From NCBI GenBank assembly GCA_004352715.1, contig SCFE01000002.1, positions 4,968,670 through 5,032,669 on the forward strand: a DNA stretch of 64,000 nucleotides, written 5' to 3'. This document shows, piece after piece, positions 12,130 through 23,245 of this stretch (its first letter is position 1; every line of letters begins with the position of its first letter). Position numbers and translations under genes: made by a program. Below the pieces are notes generated by a model that was not told the DNA's origin, searched no databases, and saw only the letters and a program-made list of their open reading frames with translations. The stretch comes from Hofstenia miamia. Lineage: Eukaryota; Xenacoelomorpha; Acoela.

Positions 12130-13480
12130 CTTTAAGGACACTAATTTTAAATATATTGAGTCACTGTACATAATTGGTCGAATATGCCCAATAGTAATTG
12201 CTTCTTCAAAAAATCATCCCAAAATTTTCTCTTAAAATACTTTTAATTTTGTTCATTATTATAGCACCCTTCAGATTTTTCCGCAATGCACAACAAAAAT
12301 ATGTAAGTGAAGCTTGACGGTTGATCTTACTGAAAACTTTATTTGTTCTTGGATTTAATTGAATACATTGTTGTAGAAAAATTTAAGAATTGATTGCATT
12401 TTTAATGTATACACAATGTTTGATAGAGAATTGAATAAAATGGAGAAAAAATATTATAAGTAGTTCGAATTTTAGTTCGTATTTTAGAGAACAAGCTATT
12501 AACCGCATTGCTATTTTGAAATAAGAACAATAATGATGCCGTGTATATAAGAAGAAATTTATATTTTACATCAGTTACCATTTTTCTTATTTCATCAAAT
12601 TTCAATTCACTCTCAAATGAATATACTCGATAATTCTTAATTTCATTATCGCATACTTTAATGAAGAAATTTTCGGATTTTTTTAATGGTTTTTCGATGA
12701 AAAATTAGTAAATTGTCCCTGATCTGCAGTAATTTTCAATATTTTTTTTACTAAAATATAAAATGAGATTCTCAATGTACTTAGTTAATGTTCTCTTCGA
12801 ATCATAATGATATTGATGTATATTTCAATAATGAATTGGTCTTAGTACATTGCCCTAAACTTTCAAAATTCGTTGTGACAGTCTGAATAAATTCCATCAA
12901 TTTTATGCTCTTTAACTATGATTACGTAAATTAAAATAAAATTAGTTATGCTAAATCCTTCATTTAATTGAAAATTTTTAAGAAATGCAGCCGCTGTAGA
13001 TAACTAAGTAAGGTTTTGCTTTTATGTAAATGACAAAATCTAGTCAAATGCGATAAAATTATGTCTAAATCTATATTAACACTTTGAATGTGACTGTCAC
13101 TGAGAAATTTATAAATTTGTGATAATTACTACACCTTCTCCAATTGCATTTGAGAAAACGTAATTTGCATTTGAGAATACAAAATTATGAATATACTTAC
13201 ATGTAAATAAATATAATTCTTATTGTGCAGCAGTTATGCTTTTCAAATATACTCAATATTGACAAAGCTAAATATATTTTGTCATTTTGAAACTTTTGCA
13301 GAATTTTATTAAAAGCTTTGAGAAAATTTGGAAATTTTTCATTTGTTTTACATGAAAGCATTGCGCAACATTACAAAATTGATAACGCATATCCGCTGCT
13401 TCTCCCAATCGTTACAATTCGCACTGAATGATGCTTTTGACAACACTGGCAATAGGAAACAGAAAAAATTCTAGGAAAAA
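12130..13480. other. Non-coding AT-rich stretch
   Basis: Upstream of the ZDHHC6-like gene. It may contain its promoter or first exon, but I see no motif that I can support. Confidence 0.35.
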
Positions 13481-14050
13481 AGTAAAAAAAATTGTTTGCA
13501 TCCAACAAGCAGAGGAAAGAAATGCAAGGCTCAACGGCAATTTTGCAAGCATTTTTTCATGATACAGAGGTGTTCATTATCAAACCCTTTCAAATGATAT
13601 CGCGGTTTGACGAAAGTAGTCGCAAAAAATCAAACAAACTTTGCACACAATTTAATCATGACCAAGTCTTATGGAGAAATTTCCAGACAATTTAGTTAGA
13701 AGTGAGCCCCAACATTTGGAAAATGGTCTTCGTCCCAAGATTTAAGGATGTTTTGCTGAATAATGAAGAAACCGAATGGTTTGAATTCATGTTTTATCAT
13801 TCTGGTTGAACATTTTCATTAGTCACCAACATGGCTGTTCAAAGTATATTCGTCATCGAGGATTCCAAACACTGCGAAATATCCTAAAATTGGGAAATAT
13901 GCGAAAATTTCACTAGTACCAGCAACTGCATCACCTAGTGGACCTAGCGTATGGTCCAATGAAGGCAATATGGTCACAAAAGCTACACAATCATTTAACC
14001 CAGAAACTTTTTGTTGTCTTATGTTATAAGAGCAAATACGGAACAAATGT
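13480..14050 (+). pseudogene. Decayed hAT transposase, C-terminal dimerisation region
   Basis: In the frame through 13850-14030 the sequence reads YPKIGKYAKISLVPATASPS, then VWSNEGNMVTKATQSFNPET. This is the hATC motif 'YP.L...A...L.IPATS.PSERvFS.aGnivT..R..L.PE'. The SER core is altered and the frame ends at 14028-14030. Upstream pieces (13492-13800) have coding-like composition in other frames and are probably the rest of the same dead gene. Confidence 0.7.
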
Positions 14051-14609
14051 TTTTAATTCAAATGGAATCGACATTGAATCGATTTCAAAAAGCCCGCATC
14101 GCCCATGTTTACTGAATTCTGAGAGAACAAAAAATTTCATATTCTAGTGATTGACTTCATAATAATCAAAGACGTCTGCAAATTAACTACAATGCCAAAA
14201 CATTTTAGAAATGAGTTCCAAAACTACACAACGTTAATATTTGGCAGGGTGGTTACAAATGATAAACTGAAAATATTGAGAAAATAATTATTCGATGTCC
14301 TGACCTGACGCCCTTAAGCGAATTTATCAATAAAAGTGTCTACTTTTTTGAGAATATGTGCATAATTAGAAAAATAATAAATGTATGATTCAATTCGTAT
14401 TTTTACGAAAAGTAAAAAAATATGGCAAATCTCTCTCGGCCGAGAAAGGCTTAAATAATTTCCAAAATGGCTACATAATCACCTAGAACAAAAGTATTGA
14501 TTTCCAGGCGAAGGTGCAGAATACGATCACGCCGAAGCACGCAGAAAAAATAAATACTTTTGATGGTGAAACGCTGAGACATATTAAGCATTTAAAAAAT
14601 AATTGATAT

Positions 14610-14795
14610 TGTAACATCAGTCGGTAGTTGTTGTTATTTATTGGCCAGATCACGCGCTTTTCGTATTTACTAGTTGTTTTCATGTTTGTAAATATTGTAA
14701 ATACGCATTGTATATAAGACACCCAAGCATCTGTAAATAGAGAAATAGTTTCACAGTGTTCTCTTGTTCGCTAGAATCACCCCAGTGATTCTACA
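14610..14795 (+). repeat. TRIM 5' LTR (first assembled copy)
   Basis: A 186-bp repeat starting TGTAACATCAGTCGG and ending TTCTACA, i.e. TG...CA, also present at 15277-15462 and, slightly diverged, at 15824-16003. Preceded by ATAT (14606-14609), which also follows the 3' LTR. Confidence 0.88.
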
Positions 14796-14813
14796 TGGTG
14801 ACCCCGACGTGAT
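14796..14813 (+). other. tRNA-Trp-type primer binding site
   Basis: TGGTGACCCCGACGTGAT directly follows the LTR. It is the complement of the 3' end of animal tRNA-Trp and the same 18-mer used as primer site by avian sarcoma/leukosis viruses. Repeated at 15463-15480 in the duplicated segment. Confidence 0.9.
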
Positions 14814-15276
14814 CCTGAACGGGTGTCAAGTCATGAAGAATTTCCTTGAGATCCGCTGTCCAATTCATCTGGAAGGAAAGTCAATGCTACAGTGCCAAAA
14901 GGTTTTGTTATTTGTTGTTCTCAGTAATCGCTGGCCACAATTGGTGTATGGGATGCGTTATACAGAACATGGGCCTGGTTTTGAAGGTTAAATCCAATGC
15001 CTCTCTGCAAAATGCACCCCATCAAAAGTGAGTTAGCCACGCCTACTCCTTAGTTTTGCATGTTTGAGCGAAGAGCCGTCGAATTGATACATTTGGNCTC
15101 TCTCGGCCGAGAAAGGCTTAAATAATTTCCAAAATGGCTACATAATCACCTAGAACAAAAGTATTGATTTCCAGGCGAAGGTGCAGAATACGATCACGCC
15201 GAAGCACGCAGAAAAAATAAATACTTTTGATGGTGAAACGCTGAGACATATTAAGCATTTAAAAAATAATTGATAT

Positions 15277-15462
15277 TGTAACATCAGTCGGTAGTTGTTG
15301 TTATTTATTGGCCAGATCACGCGCTTTTCGTATTTACTAGTTGTTTTCATGTTTGTAAATATTGTAAATACGCATTGTATATAAGACACCCAAGCATCTG
15401 TAAATAGAGAAATAGTTTCACAGTGTTCTCTTGTTCGCTAGAATCACCCCAGTGATTCTACA
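15277..15462 (+). repeat. TRIM LTR in the duplicated segment
   Basis: Same 186-bp LTR, offset 667 bp from the first and preceded by the same flank, so it reflects the segment duplication rather than a second insertion. Confidence 0.85.
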
Positions 15463-15823
15463 TGGTGACCCCGACGTGATCCTGAACGGGTGTCAAGTCA
15501 TGAAGAATTTCCTTGAGATCCGCTGTCCAATTCATCTGGAAGGAAAGTCAATGCTACAGTGCCAAAAGGTTTTGTTATTTGTTGTTCTCAGTAATCGCTG
15601 GCCACAATTGGTGTATGGGATGCGTTATACAGAACATGGGCCTGGTTTTGAAGGTTAAATCCAATGCCTCTCTGCAAAATGCACCCCATCAAAAGTGAGT
15701 TAGCCACGCCTACTCCTTAGTTTTGCATGTTTGAGCGAAGAGCCGTCGAATTGATACATTTGGGCCAGATCCTCATCAATTTGGTACACAACGAAAAATC
15801 GCGAAGTCTGATCTGGGGCGGCG
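15463..15823 (+). mobile_element. TRIM internal region (non-coding)
   Basis: About 360 bp between primer site and 3' LTR, with no gag or pol. The end, ATCTGGGGCGGCG, is a G-rich polypurine-like tract next to the 3' LTR. The two short open frames here begin inside the LTR and lack any family match. Total element size without the duplication is about 730 bp, typical of terminal-repeat retrotransposons in miniature. Confidence 0.8.
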
Positions 15824-16003
15824 TGTAACATCAGTCGGTAGTTGTTGTTATTTATCGGCAAGATCACGCGATTTCGTATTTACTAGCTGTTTTCATATTT
15901 GTAAATATTGTAAATACGCATTGTATATAAGACACCCAAGCATCTGTAAATAGAGAAATTGTTTCACAGTGTTCTCTTGTTCGCTAGAATCAGCGATTCT
16001 ACA
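15824..16003 (+). repeat. TRIM 3' LTR
   Basis: 180 bp, TGTAACATCAG...GATTCTACA, with substitutions and a short deletion (CCCCA missing near the end) compared with the 5' LTR. Followed by ATAT (16004-16007), giving a 4-bp target duplication with 14606-14609. Confidence 0.88.
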
Positions 16004-16368
16004 ATATAAACAGATAACTTAACATAATTAATAAAATTCGTAGCTCGCAGTATATATTTAAGCATAATAACGTAAAAACGGTGATATGAAATAGATATAT
16101 ATTGGTTGAAAATTTCAAAATATAAAAGCATATTAAGCAGAACAACGATTTCAAATTTTACAAACAATAGTATAAAGATAAATTAAAAATTAGTTATTTC
16201 CTGCTACTACCTCTGTAAAACTGCAATAAAAAATAGTTCAGATAATAAACTTCAAGAACTTCATTTAAAGCTTGAAAAATATTTTTAAAGAATAATTTAT
16301 TAAAAATTGTTTAATTATACATATATGAACTTTAAGCCCATGTAAATAAATACTACAAAGAACAAATG

Positions 16369-17790
16369 GGCGAAGTTGCAAAATAGTGCCAAGCGGAAGG
16401 ACGTGAAGCACGCGTAAGAAATAAACATTACTGGGAGGTAATAAACAATGAGACATACAATAAAATACATAAAAAAATTGTCGATATAAACCGATAGCTT
16501 AGTATAATTAACAAAATTCGCAGCACGCGGAAACACGTGATAGCACATGGCCAATATTTAAGAAAAACAAAGTATAAAATTATGATTTGATAAAAAATAG
16601 AGATATTTAACATCAAAATTTCAAATTAAAAAAGTATATTAATGGAAATCTATAAATTTATAGTTCACAACTAGTTTTCAGTAAACACAACTTTAAAGCA
16701 GAATAAGCTGTTTTTAGGCCCGAAACACACGACGATTATTTCCGCGCGGAATTCCTAAGATAATTTATTGTGATTAAAATTTCACTGTTTGTTTGCTATT
16801 GAATTTTATGCTCGGGTAAATAATTATCGTTTGTTGGCAAATTTGTTATAATCAAAACCAATTATCTCAGGAATTCCGCGCGGAAATAATCATCATGTGT
16901 TTTGGGCCTTTGTCTTAAAACATGTCACATTTTACAAGAAATAATTATAAATATAAATTAAAGAAAAATAAAAAATTATTTTTGTTTTCTTAATATATGA
17001 TGACATATAATACATGCATTGCTAATGATTTATAAGCTGCAAAAATGGTAATTTAGATAATAAACTTTAAGAACTCCATATACAGTTCTAAACAATCATT
17101 TTTAAAAATAATCTACTAAGCATTTTTAGTTACACATGAATTTTAAGTCATGTAAAGGCATAAAGAAACGAATATCTCATCTATTTATTTTGTTTCAAAG
17201 AAATAAATCATAATTATTGCACTAGAGCTAGATTCAAAAAGTTAATCCAGCAATGCAGCATAATACAATTCTCCAAATTTAAAGGTTGTAACTAAGTTAA
17301 TTACATGAAACAAAAATCACTGCCATAATAGAGTTCTTGATTGACAGGTAGCTATAAGAATAACATAAAAACAGCATTTATTAATATATTCTAAATAGTT
17401 CTTAAAATAAAATCCATATCTAAGAAATTTAGATGTTTGTTGTAACTTTTACTTTATTTGCAGATAAATAAAAAAATGAAATTTGAATTTTGAGGTAAAT
17501 TGTAAATGTTCTAATCAAATTTTAATATATTTCATTAGTTTTGATTTGTAAATGTACAGATTTCCGTTAATATATTTTTATCATTTGAAATTTTGAAGTT
17601 AAATATCTATTTTTTATCAAATCATAATTTGATATGTTATCTTTTTTAAATATTGACAGCGTGCTACGAATTTTGTTATTTATGCTAAGCTTTCGGTCTA
17701 CATCGACAACTTTTTACACTTTTATGCATTTTATTGTATTTCTCATCGTTTTTTACCCCTTATTAGTGTTTATTTCTTACGCGTAAAAAG
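16369..17790. mobile_element. H element copy 2 (long terminal inverted repeats)
   Basis: The left arm 16369-16650 is repeated inverted at 17560-17790: GATTTGATAAAAAATAGAGA near 16583 is mirrored near 17615, and CACGCGTAAGAAATAAACA near 16407 is mirrored near 17770. The right end lacks the outermost 25-30 bp. The interior contains a Harbinger-like MITE and no ORF I recognise. Confidence 0.7.
16717..16908. mobile_element. PIF/Harbinger-like MITE
   Basis: 192 bp. The left end GGCCCGAAACACACGACGAT matches the inverted right end GGCCCAAAACACATGATGAT; the arms continue for about 50 bp, including TTTCCGCGCGGAATTCC. The flank is TTA on the left and TTT on the right, compatible with a decayed 3-bp TWA target duplication. 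Confidence 0.82.
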
Positions 17791-18265
17791 TAAGAGAGCA
17801 CTATATGAAATAAAAATCCCTTCCAGAATGAAAAATGATAGGTCTTAATCGATAGATAAATATAAAGCTAATATCAAATGAACATTACTAGTGCTCAAAT
17901 AAAATAAATTCATTCGTGACAATCTTAACGTTTTTTGTAAATTATAATTTATTACATTTGTAGTTATTTAGAGTAGCCTAAAATAAATGGTGAATACATA
18001 ATAATAAAATTTTGATTTTTATCATTTTTTGTAAATATTTGACATTACTTAAAACTAAAACAGAGTTTATTCCGGATTAAATTTCTCATTTATTGATTTA
18101 TCATGCTTAATATGTAAAGCGTGTAATTTCTCTCTGTGCAAGTGTGGATGTAGACAAACAATTTCTAAAGGTCGCAAAAAACAGTTTGTAAATGCATTTG
18201 CTGTTGTTGAGCAGCAGAAATTCATTTTTGTTTCAGTTAAGTGTGAAAAAATTTACTGGATCTCA
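17791..18265. other. AT-rich stretch, possibly LINE 5' UTR at its end
   Basis: No gene seen. The last 130 bp become less AT-rich and may belong to the LINE that starts coding at 18266. Confidence 0.35.
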
Positions 18266-18598
18266 ATGATCTCTCATGCGCAACACAGCACTCTGGCGAG
18301 ACACCTAAGGTGCACGGAGTGTGCGCATATGTTTAGTGCCCAAAAGGCGTTAAATCGCCATGTCAGAAATGACCATACGCAGATCTCCACAAATATAGCG
18401 GATGCTAATTGCTGGAAGTGTGAAGCGAAGGGATGCTACAAGTCGCACAAGAGCAAAGGTTGGTATTTACGGCATATTAAGACCTGTCACCCCAACCTTT
18501 GTAATCGAGCATTGATAGGCAACGTAGGAAGACACCAGGCTTCCGCCACCAATCTGGGGGCGTTGGAGGGGCCGGTCAGCAATTCTGCAGGAGTATGA
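18266..18598 (+). CDS. C2H2 zinc-finger ORF at the head of a LINE
   Basis: 110 codons. One canonical finger, CTECAHMFSAQKALNRHVRN followed by DH (C-x2-C-x12-H-x4-H), and a second, CEAKGCYKSHKSKGWYLRHI followed by KTCH (C-x4-C-x12-H-x4-H). It lies 264 bp upstream of the PHD-like ORF of the same strand, and its composition resembles the following LINE ORFs rather than the AT-rich flank. C2H2 fingers are known in R2/NeSL-type elements; here it could be an extra ORF of this LINE or a captured fragment. No stop interrupts it. Confidence 0.55.
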   Translation: MISHAQHSTLARHLRCTECAHMFSAQKALNRHVRNDHTQISTNIADANCWKCEAKGCYKSHKSKGWYLRHIKTCHPNLCNRALIGNVGRHQASATNLGALEGPVSNSAGV

Positions 18599-18861
18599 AC
18601 TATGACGCTCTTTGTTACTCGATTCCTAGGGCTTCAGGACCAGAACTGGTTGGTACCATCCAGTTCTAAATTTAGGACTGCGTTGGGAGCCCCCACTAAA
18701 ACCTAGGGACAGTGCGTCTAAATCGTCCCAGAGAGTGCTTCTTCGCGGTGGTTCCCAGAGAAGCTAGCCAGTGATTATGAAAGGCGAAAGCCGTCACTGT
18801 ACGGAGTCCCGCACCCATAGTGGACGCTAGTTACACAGATTAATTAGGTTATATATGACCG

Positions 18862-19962
18862 ATGACCCGCGTTTCGGTTTCATATCCTTGCGGCGTATGC
18901 AGCAAGAATGTTGCAGACGGAGTGAGATGCGAGGACTGCGATAATTGGTTACATCCTCACTGCCTGGCACCAGGAGCTACTATAGTCATTCTACAATCTC
19001 CTCACGTGAGTTGTTACTGCACGAAATGTCTCTCTGACAAACCATTAAGGTCATTAGTTAATAATGTGAAAGACACGGTTGAATCTCTTAAGCTGAAAAT
19101 ATGCAAACAACGCAGCTATAAAGACGTAGCAGCACAAGAATATGGTGCGGCCAGGTCCTTCCCAGTACCGTCAGTCTAAGACAAGCAAGTTTTCATGGAA
19201 TCCAAAATTGAAGCAATTCGTAACAAGCTTAACACTGACGAACGCAGATCAGTGATGCCTGCTAAATTCATAGACCTTAAAACTAAAACGCTCATCATAT
19301 TACCCGAGGTCAAGTTACAGAATTTGAAAGACGTACTAAGAGATCATGGGACGTCTTACACGATTCGAGATAAGCGTTTGCCAACTGTTGTACTTAAGAT
19401 TGCAGGCATTGAATCTGGAAGTACTCAAAAGCACCTGATCTCACAGCTTGTTATGGATAACCCTAGTATATTTTGTAACGACGACATAAAGGATATTTTT
19501 GTTACTAAGTTCAAGAAGTGTATATGCCGAGTGAGTGCAGAATGTCTGAACAGATTAATTGACAATAATATGAAAGTCATATTCGGTTATGAATGCGTCC
19601 CTTGTTACCTTGATATCATGCCACAAAGGTGTCCGACATGCCTTGGCTTCAGACATGGCAAATCGAAATGTCGAAGCATGGATAAAAAGCCTACTTGTAG
19701 ACAATGCGGAGAGGAACATGACATTCCTTCTAGAGACAATAAGGTGAAATGTAACTCACAATCGAAGTGTGTAAACTGCTTTAGTTCAAGACGTCATAAT
19801 CAGAATCCACATTCGCATCACACTATGCACAGATCATGTGCGGTTTTTCAGGATCGACTAAACATTCTCATTAGGGATACCTCATTCATAGGCAAGAATT
19901 GTGAAGAGATAATTAGGGTGTCTCGTAATTGTGTTATGTGTTACCGATTCAAGAATGATTAG
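18862..19962 (+). pseudogene. LINE ORF1: PHD-like finger plus CCHC gag-like domain
   Basis: One reading frame broken by a single TAA (19177-19179). Residues 8-60 form a PHD-like finger: CGVCSKNVADGVRCEDCDNW, LHPHC, then CYCTKC. After the stop, a gag-like part ends in Cys-rich knuckles CPTCLGFRHGKSKC, CRQCGEEHD and CVNCFSSRRHNQNPHSHH. This is the ORF1 plan of LINEs of the I/R1/Jockey group that carry a PHD plus knuckles. It overlaps the ORF2 start by 32 bp in the +1 frame, as expected for ORF2 translation by frameshift or reinitiation. Nucleic-acid binding is inferred. Confidence 0.8.
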
Positions 19963-20560
19963 TATTATACAGAACAATGTTGGAAGGACTTATGATATTG
20001 TGTGCGAATTATTCTCTATTACGACGCCCCAAAATATACTAACTATACAAGAACCTCCCCAAAGGATCGCTCAACAAATACCTAGCACTATGAGGCTTAT
20101 CGGTCAAACGAATGGTGATGCTATTATCATTATACCACATGTCTTGGAGAATTGCATTACCATAGAGCATGTCGATAGACACGTTGTTGAAATAGGAATA
20201 CTTTATGGTAACACAATTGTTTACATCGCTTCCGTTTACATTTCTCCGACTGTCAAGGGCGTTTCCACATTCCTTGACTTGTTGAAGACTTATACAAATA
20301 CCCTTATCATATGTGGAGACTTCAACAGCCATCACACCACTTGGGGAAACAATCGTTATGATTTTAAAGAACAGGAGATTATGGATTACATCTTTCCACA
20401 GAAAATCAGATTATTAAATGACGCTGATCAGGCCCCAACTTTTGTTAACTCTAGTGAAGGTCAAAGTTATATAGACTTGTCTCTAGTTGGTCCCAAAGCT
20501 GCTTCTTATGTTAGCAAAGGGACGTTACGCCCAAACAATAATCCTGACGTCTGGAACTGA
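19931..20560 (+). CDS. LINE ORF2 N-terminal: AP-like endonuclease
   Basis: 209 codons to a TGA. EN motifs in order: IQNNVGR near the start, ILTIQEP (E of the second motif), VYIASVYISP, IICGDFNSHHTTWG (GDFN), and SYIDLSLVG. The C-terminal SDH motif is eroded (NNNPDVWN). The same frame continues after the stop at 20588, so the TGA is a late lesion. The endonuclease nicks target DNA to prime reverse transcription. Confidence 0.85.
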   Translation: MLCVTDSRMISIIQNNVGRTYDIVCELFSITTPQNILTIQEPPQRIAQQIPSTMRLIGQTNGDAIIIIPHVLENCITIEHVDRHVVEIGILYGNTIVYIASVYISPTVKGVSTFLDLLKTYTNTLIICGDFNSHHTTWGNNRYDFKEQEIMDYIFPQKIRLLNDADQAPTFVNSSEGQSYIDLSLVGPKAASYVSKGTLRPNNNPDVWN

Positions 20561-20587
20561 ATAATTTCTTTTTCTCTATTCAATAAT

Positions 20588-22018
20588 TTGGTAAACATTA
20601 GTAGCAAGATCAATTTGCTTAGATGGAAAGGTTGTGACTACGATAAGTTTACTAAACTTTTGAAATGTACCAGCTTCCCAAGTCCTACTAGTGATGACGT
20701 TAATGAGCTGGATGCGATATGTTCCTTGATCTGTAGAACCATTCGCAATGCTCTCTATGCATCAATGCCAACAAAGAAGATACACAGTTCAATAAGTCCC
20801 AACTGTGGTCGACACCAGAACTGTGACAACTGGTTAAACTACGTAACATTGCACATGTACAACATAAGCAGTTAACTGAAGATTCACTAGCTGGTCTCAA
20901 ACGTGCATGAAAAACCTTGAAACTCATTATTAAGGAAACGCGAAATAGACACTGGTGGAATTTGTGCGAAGACCAAACAGAGCCATTTAACTTTCTTCAT
21001 AAAGCGAACAAGCTGTCATATAGTAGGAATGCTCGTTTTGTCAACTACAGACTAAGCAATGGAAACCTATGTAATTCGATGGAACAAATGGAGATTAACT
21101 TAATCGACAGCTTTTTCTCACCGAGTCACTGATTTAGTAACTAAAAAGTATGACTACACTCGCCCCTCTTTGAATGACTTTATGAAATCCTAAACATCAT
21201 TGCATCACTTAACAACAGCCCCGGTAGGGATAAGATCCGTTTGGAACACCTGAAACAGCTGAGCTTCAACTGGTTATCATCAATTGTCCATCTTTTTAAT
21301 GCATGTATGGCCCGTGGCTATTTTCCGGTAGCGTTACGGACTGCTCTCATTACTTTTCTTCGCAAGCCTAAGAAACTTGACAATGACAACACTTGCAATC
21401 GCAAGCATTTCAGGCCAATATCAATCGCCCCATATTGGGTAAAATTCTCGAAAAGCTCATAATGAATGATTGAACATTAGCTGGCTCTCAACATGCCAGC
21501 ATGGATTTCTGAAGAAACAGTCTACACTAACTGCCCTATTCAAAATTTACAATTCTGTAGACTCTGGGCGGCATCTTATTATTTCATTTGATTTTTCTTC
21601 TGCGTTTGACTATGCTCCACCTGTATCTATTGTTAACACATTAAGGATCCATAATACTCCTGACTATGTTGTGTCTCTGATAAGCAGCTTGTTGAGTTTG
21701 CGTAATGCCGTAAGTAGAAATTTTCCCTTGATTGAATGTAATCCTAATGTGAGAACTCCACAAGACGGGTGTCTGAGCCCCATTTTATGGGACATATGCC
21801 TCAACCCAATTCTATGCCGGCTAGCTGACGTCATCAAGGTAGTAATCTATGCCAACGACTTAATTATTTTCAACGCAAATTCCACTAATAAAGCTTTGGA
21901 AACCGCCAAGGAAGCAACCAAGATCTTATTTGAATGGTCATCAAGTAATGGGTATTGTTCACATGGTTGCCGGGTCCGGGAAGATGTTTTTATATGCCCA
22001 ACTTATAATAACATCTGA
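20588..22018 (+). pseudogene. LINE ORF2 C-terminal: reverse transcriptase, frameshifted
   Basis: RT pieces in order but in changing frames (breaks near 20875-20917 and 21455). RT lead-in: HLFNACMARGYFPVALRTAL and KHFRPISIAPYW; then QHGFLKKQSTLTAL, ISFDFSSAFDYAPP (first catalytic Asp), TPQDGCLSPILW, and VVIYANDLIIF, where the invariant YxDD is Y-A-N-D. The loss of a catalytic Asp and of Gly in PQGG make the copy dead. The RT C-terminus decays after 22018. Confidence 0.85.
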
Positions 22019-22800
22019 CATGATCTCGTTACAACTTGCCGACTGTTACACATACCATTTGAAGGGCTTTCACACATACTTGACAATTCTGAAACACTGG
22101 GAGAATTAATAATTTTTCTGCAACTTACCAAAAAACGGATGTCCGACCTTCCTCTTCTGGGAGCAATGTATTCATTCCACATTTTTTATCCTTTCTATTA
22201 AACTCTGCCGGATGTTAATGCAACAAACTCTTTTGTTTTGATGAGGTAGCGTTTACCCCTTTCTTTTGTATTTGTGTCTTTTCGGCTATTCAAATATATA
22301 TATAGTGGACGCAAAACACCAGATTAGAAGGTGCTACCAATTGTACTTTGTGCATGTGGGGGCGGTAACGGCCGAGAAACCCTGCAGCTAGCAAGACTGC
22401 TACTGGTGCCAGACCGTGTGTCTCATGGATAACTCTTTGTTTTTGGCCTGTGAGATGGGCCAATGCCAGCATTTGCTGTCCTTTTCCTGTGAGGCAGCTT
22501 GGCTGTGTCACAGGTAGTTATGAGTCATCAGGTGCTCTCTTAGTTACCATTTTTAGTAGCTTTGGCTGGCCAAAGTTACCTTTTCAACTGAAGTTCGGCT
22601 TTCAATTTCACTCTGCTGATCAGGTTCAACGCAGAAGAGCACTCTGCGTGTCTGGGATAGCCAGAGTTTATCGCGATTAAACCAACTGGCCTTTGTGGCA
22701 TACTTCTAGGCATGAAGGTTCGGATTTGGATCGTGGATAAACTCACTCATCAATCTGTCGATTGTTTGAGTAACCCCGACTACTATTATTCAGAATTAAT
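22019..22800 (+). other. LINE RT tail remnants and GC-richer 3' region
   Basis: 22019-22270 shows scattered frames like an RT C-terminus without clear motifs. From 22300 to 22790 the base composition is clearly more GC-rich than the flanks, with no convincing ORF; it is most simply the 3' UTR of the LINE above. The sequence returns to AT-rich at about 22795. Confidence 0.5.
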
Positions 22801-22959
22801 ATTTTCCTGGTAAAGTGAATGACTTTCTAACGTGAATTATATTATAAATAATGAAATCTTAAGTTAATGAAAATTTTGGCTCAAACTTTCTTTAATTGGC
22901 TACATCAAATTTCACCGAAAACAAATCTCACCGAAAAATACTATTACAGTAAAAATAGA

Positions 22960-23105
22960 CAGGCGAAGGTATAGAATAGGGTGCACGCGGATAAAATAAA
23001 CACTAATACAAGGTTAAAAACGATGAGAAATGCAATAGCATACGTAAAAAGTGTAAAAAATAATGTATATAGACAAATAACTTTGCAAAATTAACCAAAT
23101 AGACA
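22960..23105 (+). mobile_element. H element left-arm fragment
   Basis: Starts CAGGCGAAGGTATAGAATAG and follows the H terminal arm for about 145 bp (…AAACGATGAGAAATGCAATA…) before losing similarity. A solo, truncated end 330 bp upstream of a full H copy. Confidence 0.8.
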
Positions 23106-23204
23106 TAGACTATAAATGATTACATACTAAAATGATATGAAATGTCGAAAATATTTAAATTGGTCTATATAGGGCGGGGGTGATGACTTCGTAAGGCGTT
23201 CGCA

Positions 23205-23245
23205 ACAAACCCTAATCTTAATCAGAATCTAGCCCTAACACTAAC
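23205..23245. repeat. Short degenerate CCCTAA-like tract
   Basis: AACCCTAATCTTAATC...CTAGCCCTAACACTAACC: interrupted CCCTAA units, like a decayed interstitial telomere-type repeat. Too short for a conclusion about telomere sequence. Confidence 0.35.

Larger units (their letters stand above)
14431..15763. repeat. 666-bp tandem duplication joined by a single N
   Basis: 14431-15096 and 15098-15763 appear identical throughout, separated by one N at 15097. The unit covers H-element flank, TRIM 5' LTR, primer site and internal region. A one-base N at the junction of perfect copies suggests a contig-end overlap left unmerged rather than a biological duplication. Confidence 0.9.
14505..16360 (+). 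mobile_element. H element copy 1 (left arm and interior, split by TRIM)
   Basis: Begins CAGGCGAAGGTGCAGAATAC, the terminal sequence shared by all H copies. The TRIM insertion splits its arm after AATAATTGATAT; similarity resumes at 16004 (AAACAGATAACTTAACATAATTAA...TTCGTAGC.CGCAGTATATATTTAAG). The interior 16200-16350 matches the interior of the next copy (about 17060-17160). The right arm is missing; the next H copy starts directly after it. Confidence 0.75.

Noticed and set aside
14764-14991. 75-codon ORF, repeated at 15431-15658
   Set aside because: Starts within the TRIM LTR and runs through the primer site; no motif. Repetition reflects the duplicated segment.
16265-16616. Three overlapping minus-strand membrane-like ORFs
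   Set aside because: They are antisense readings of the H-element terminal arm.
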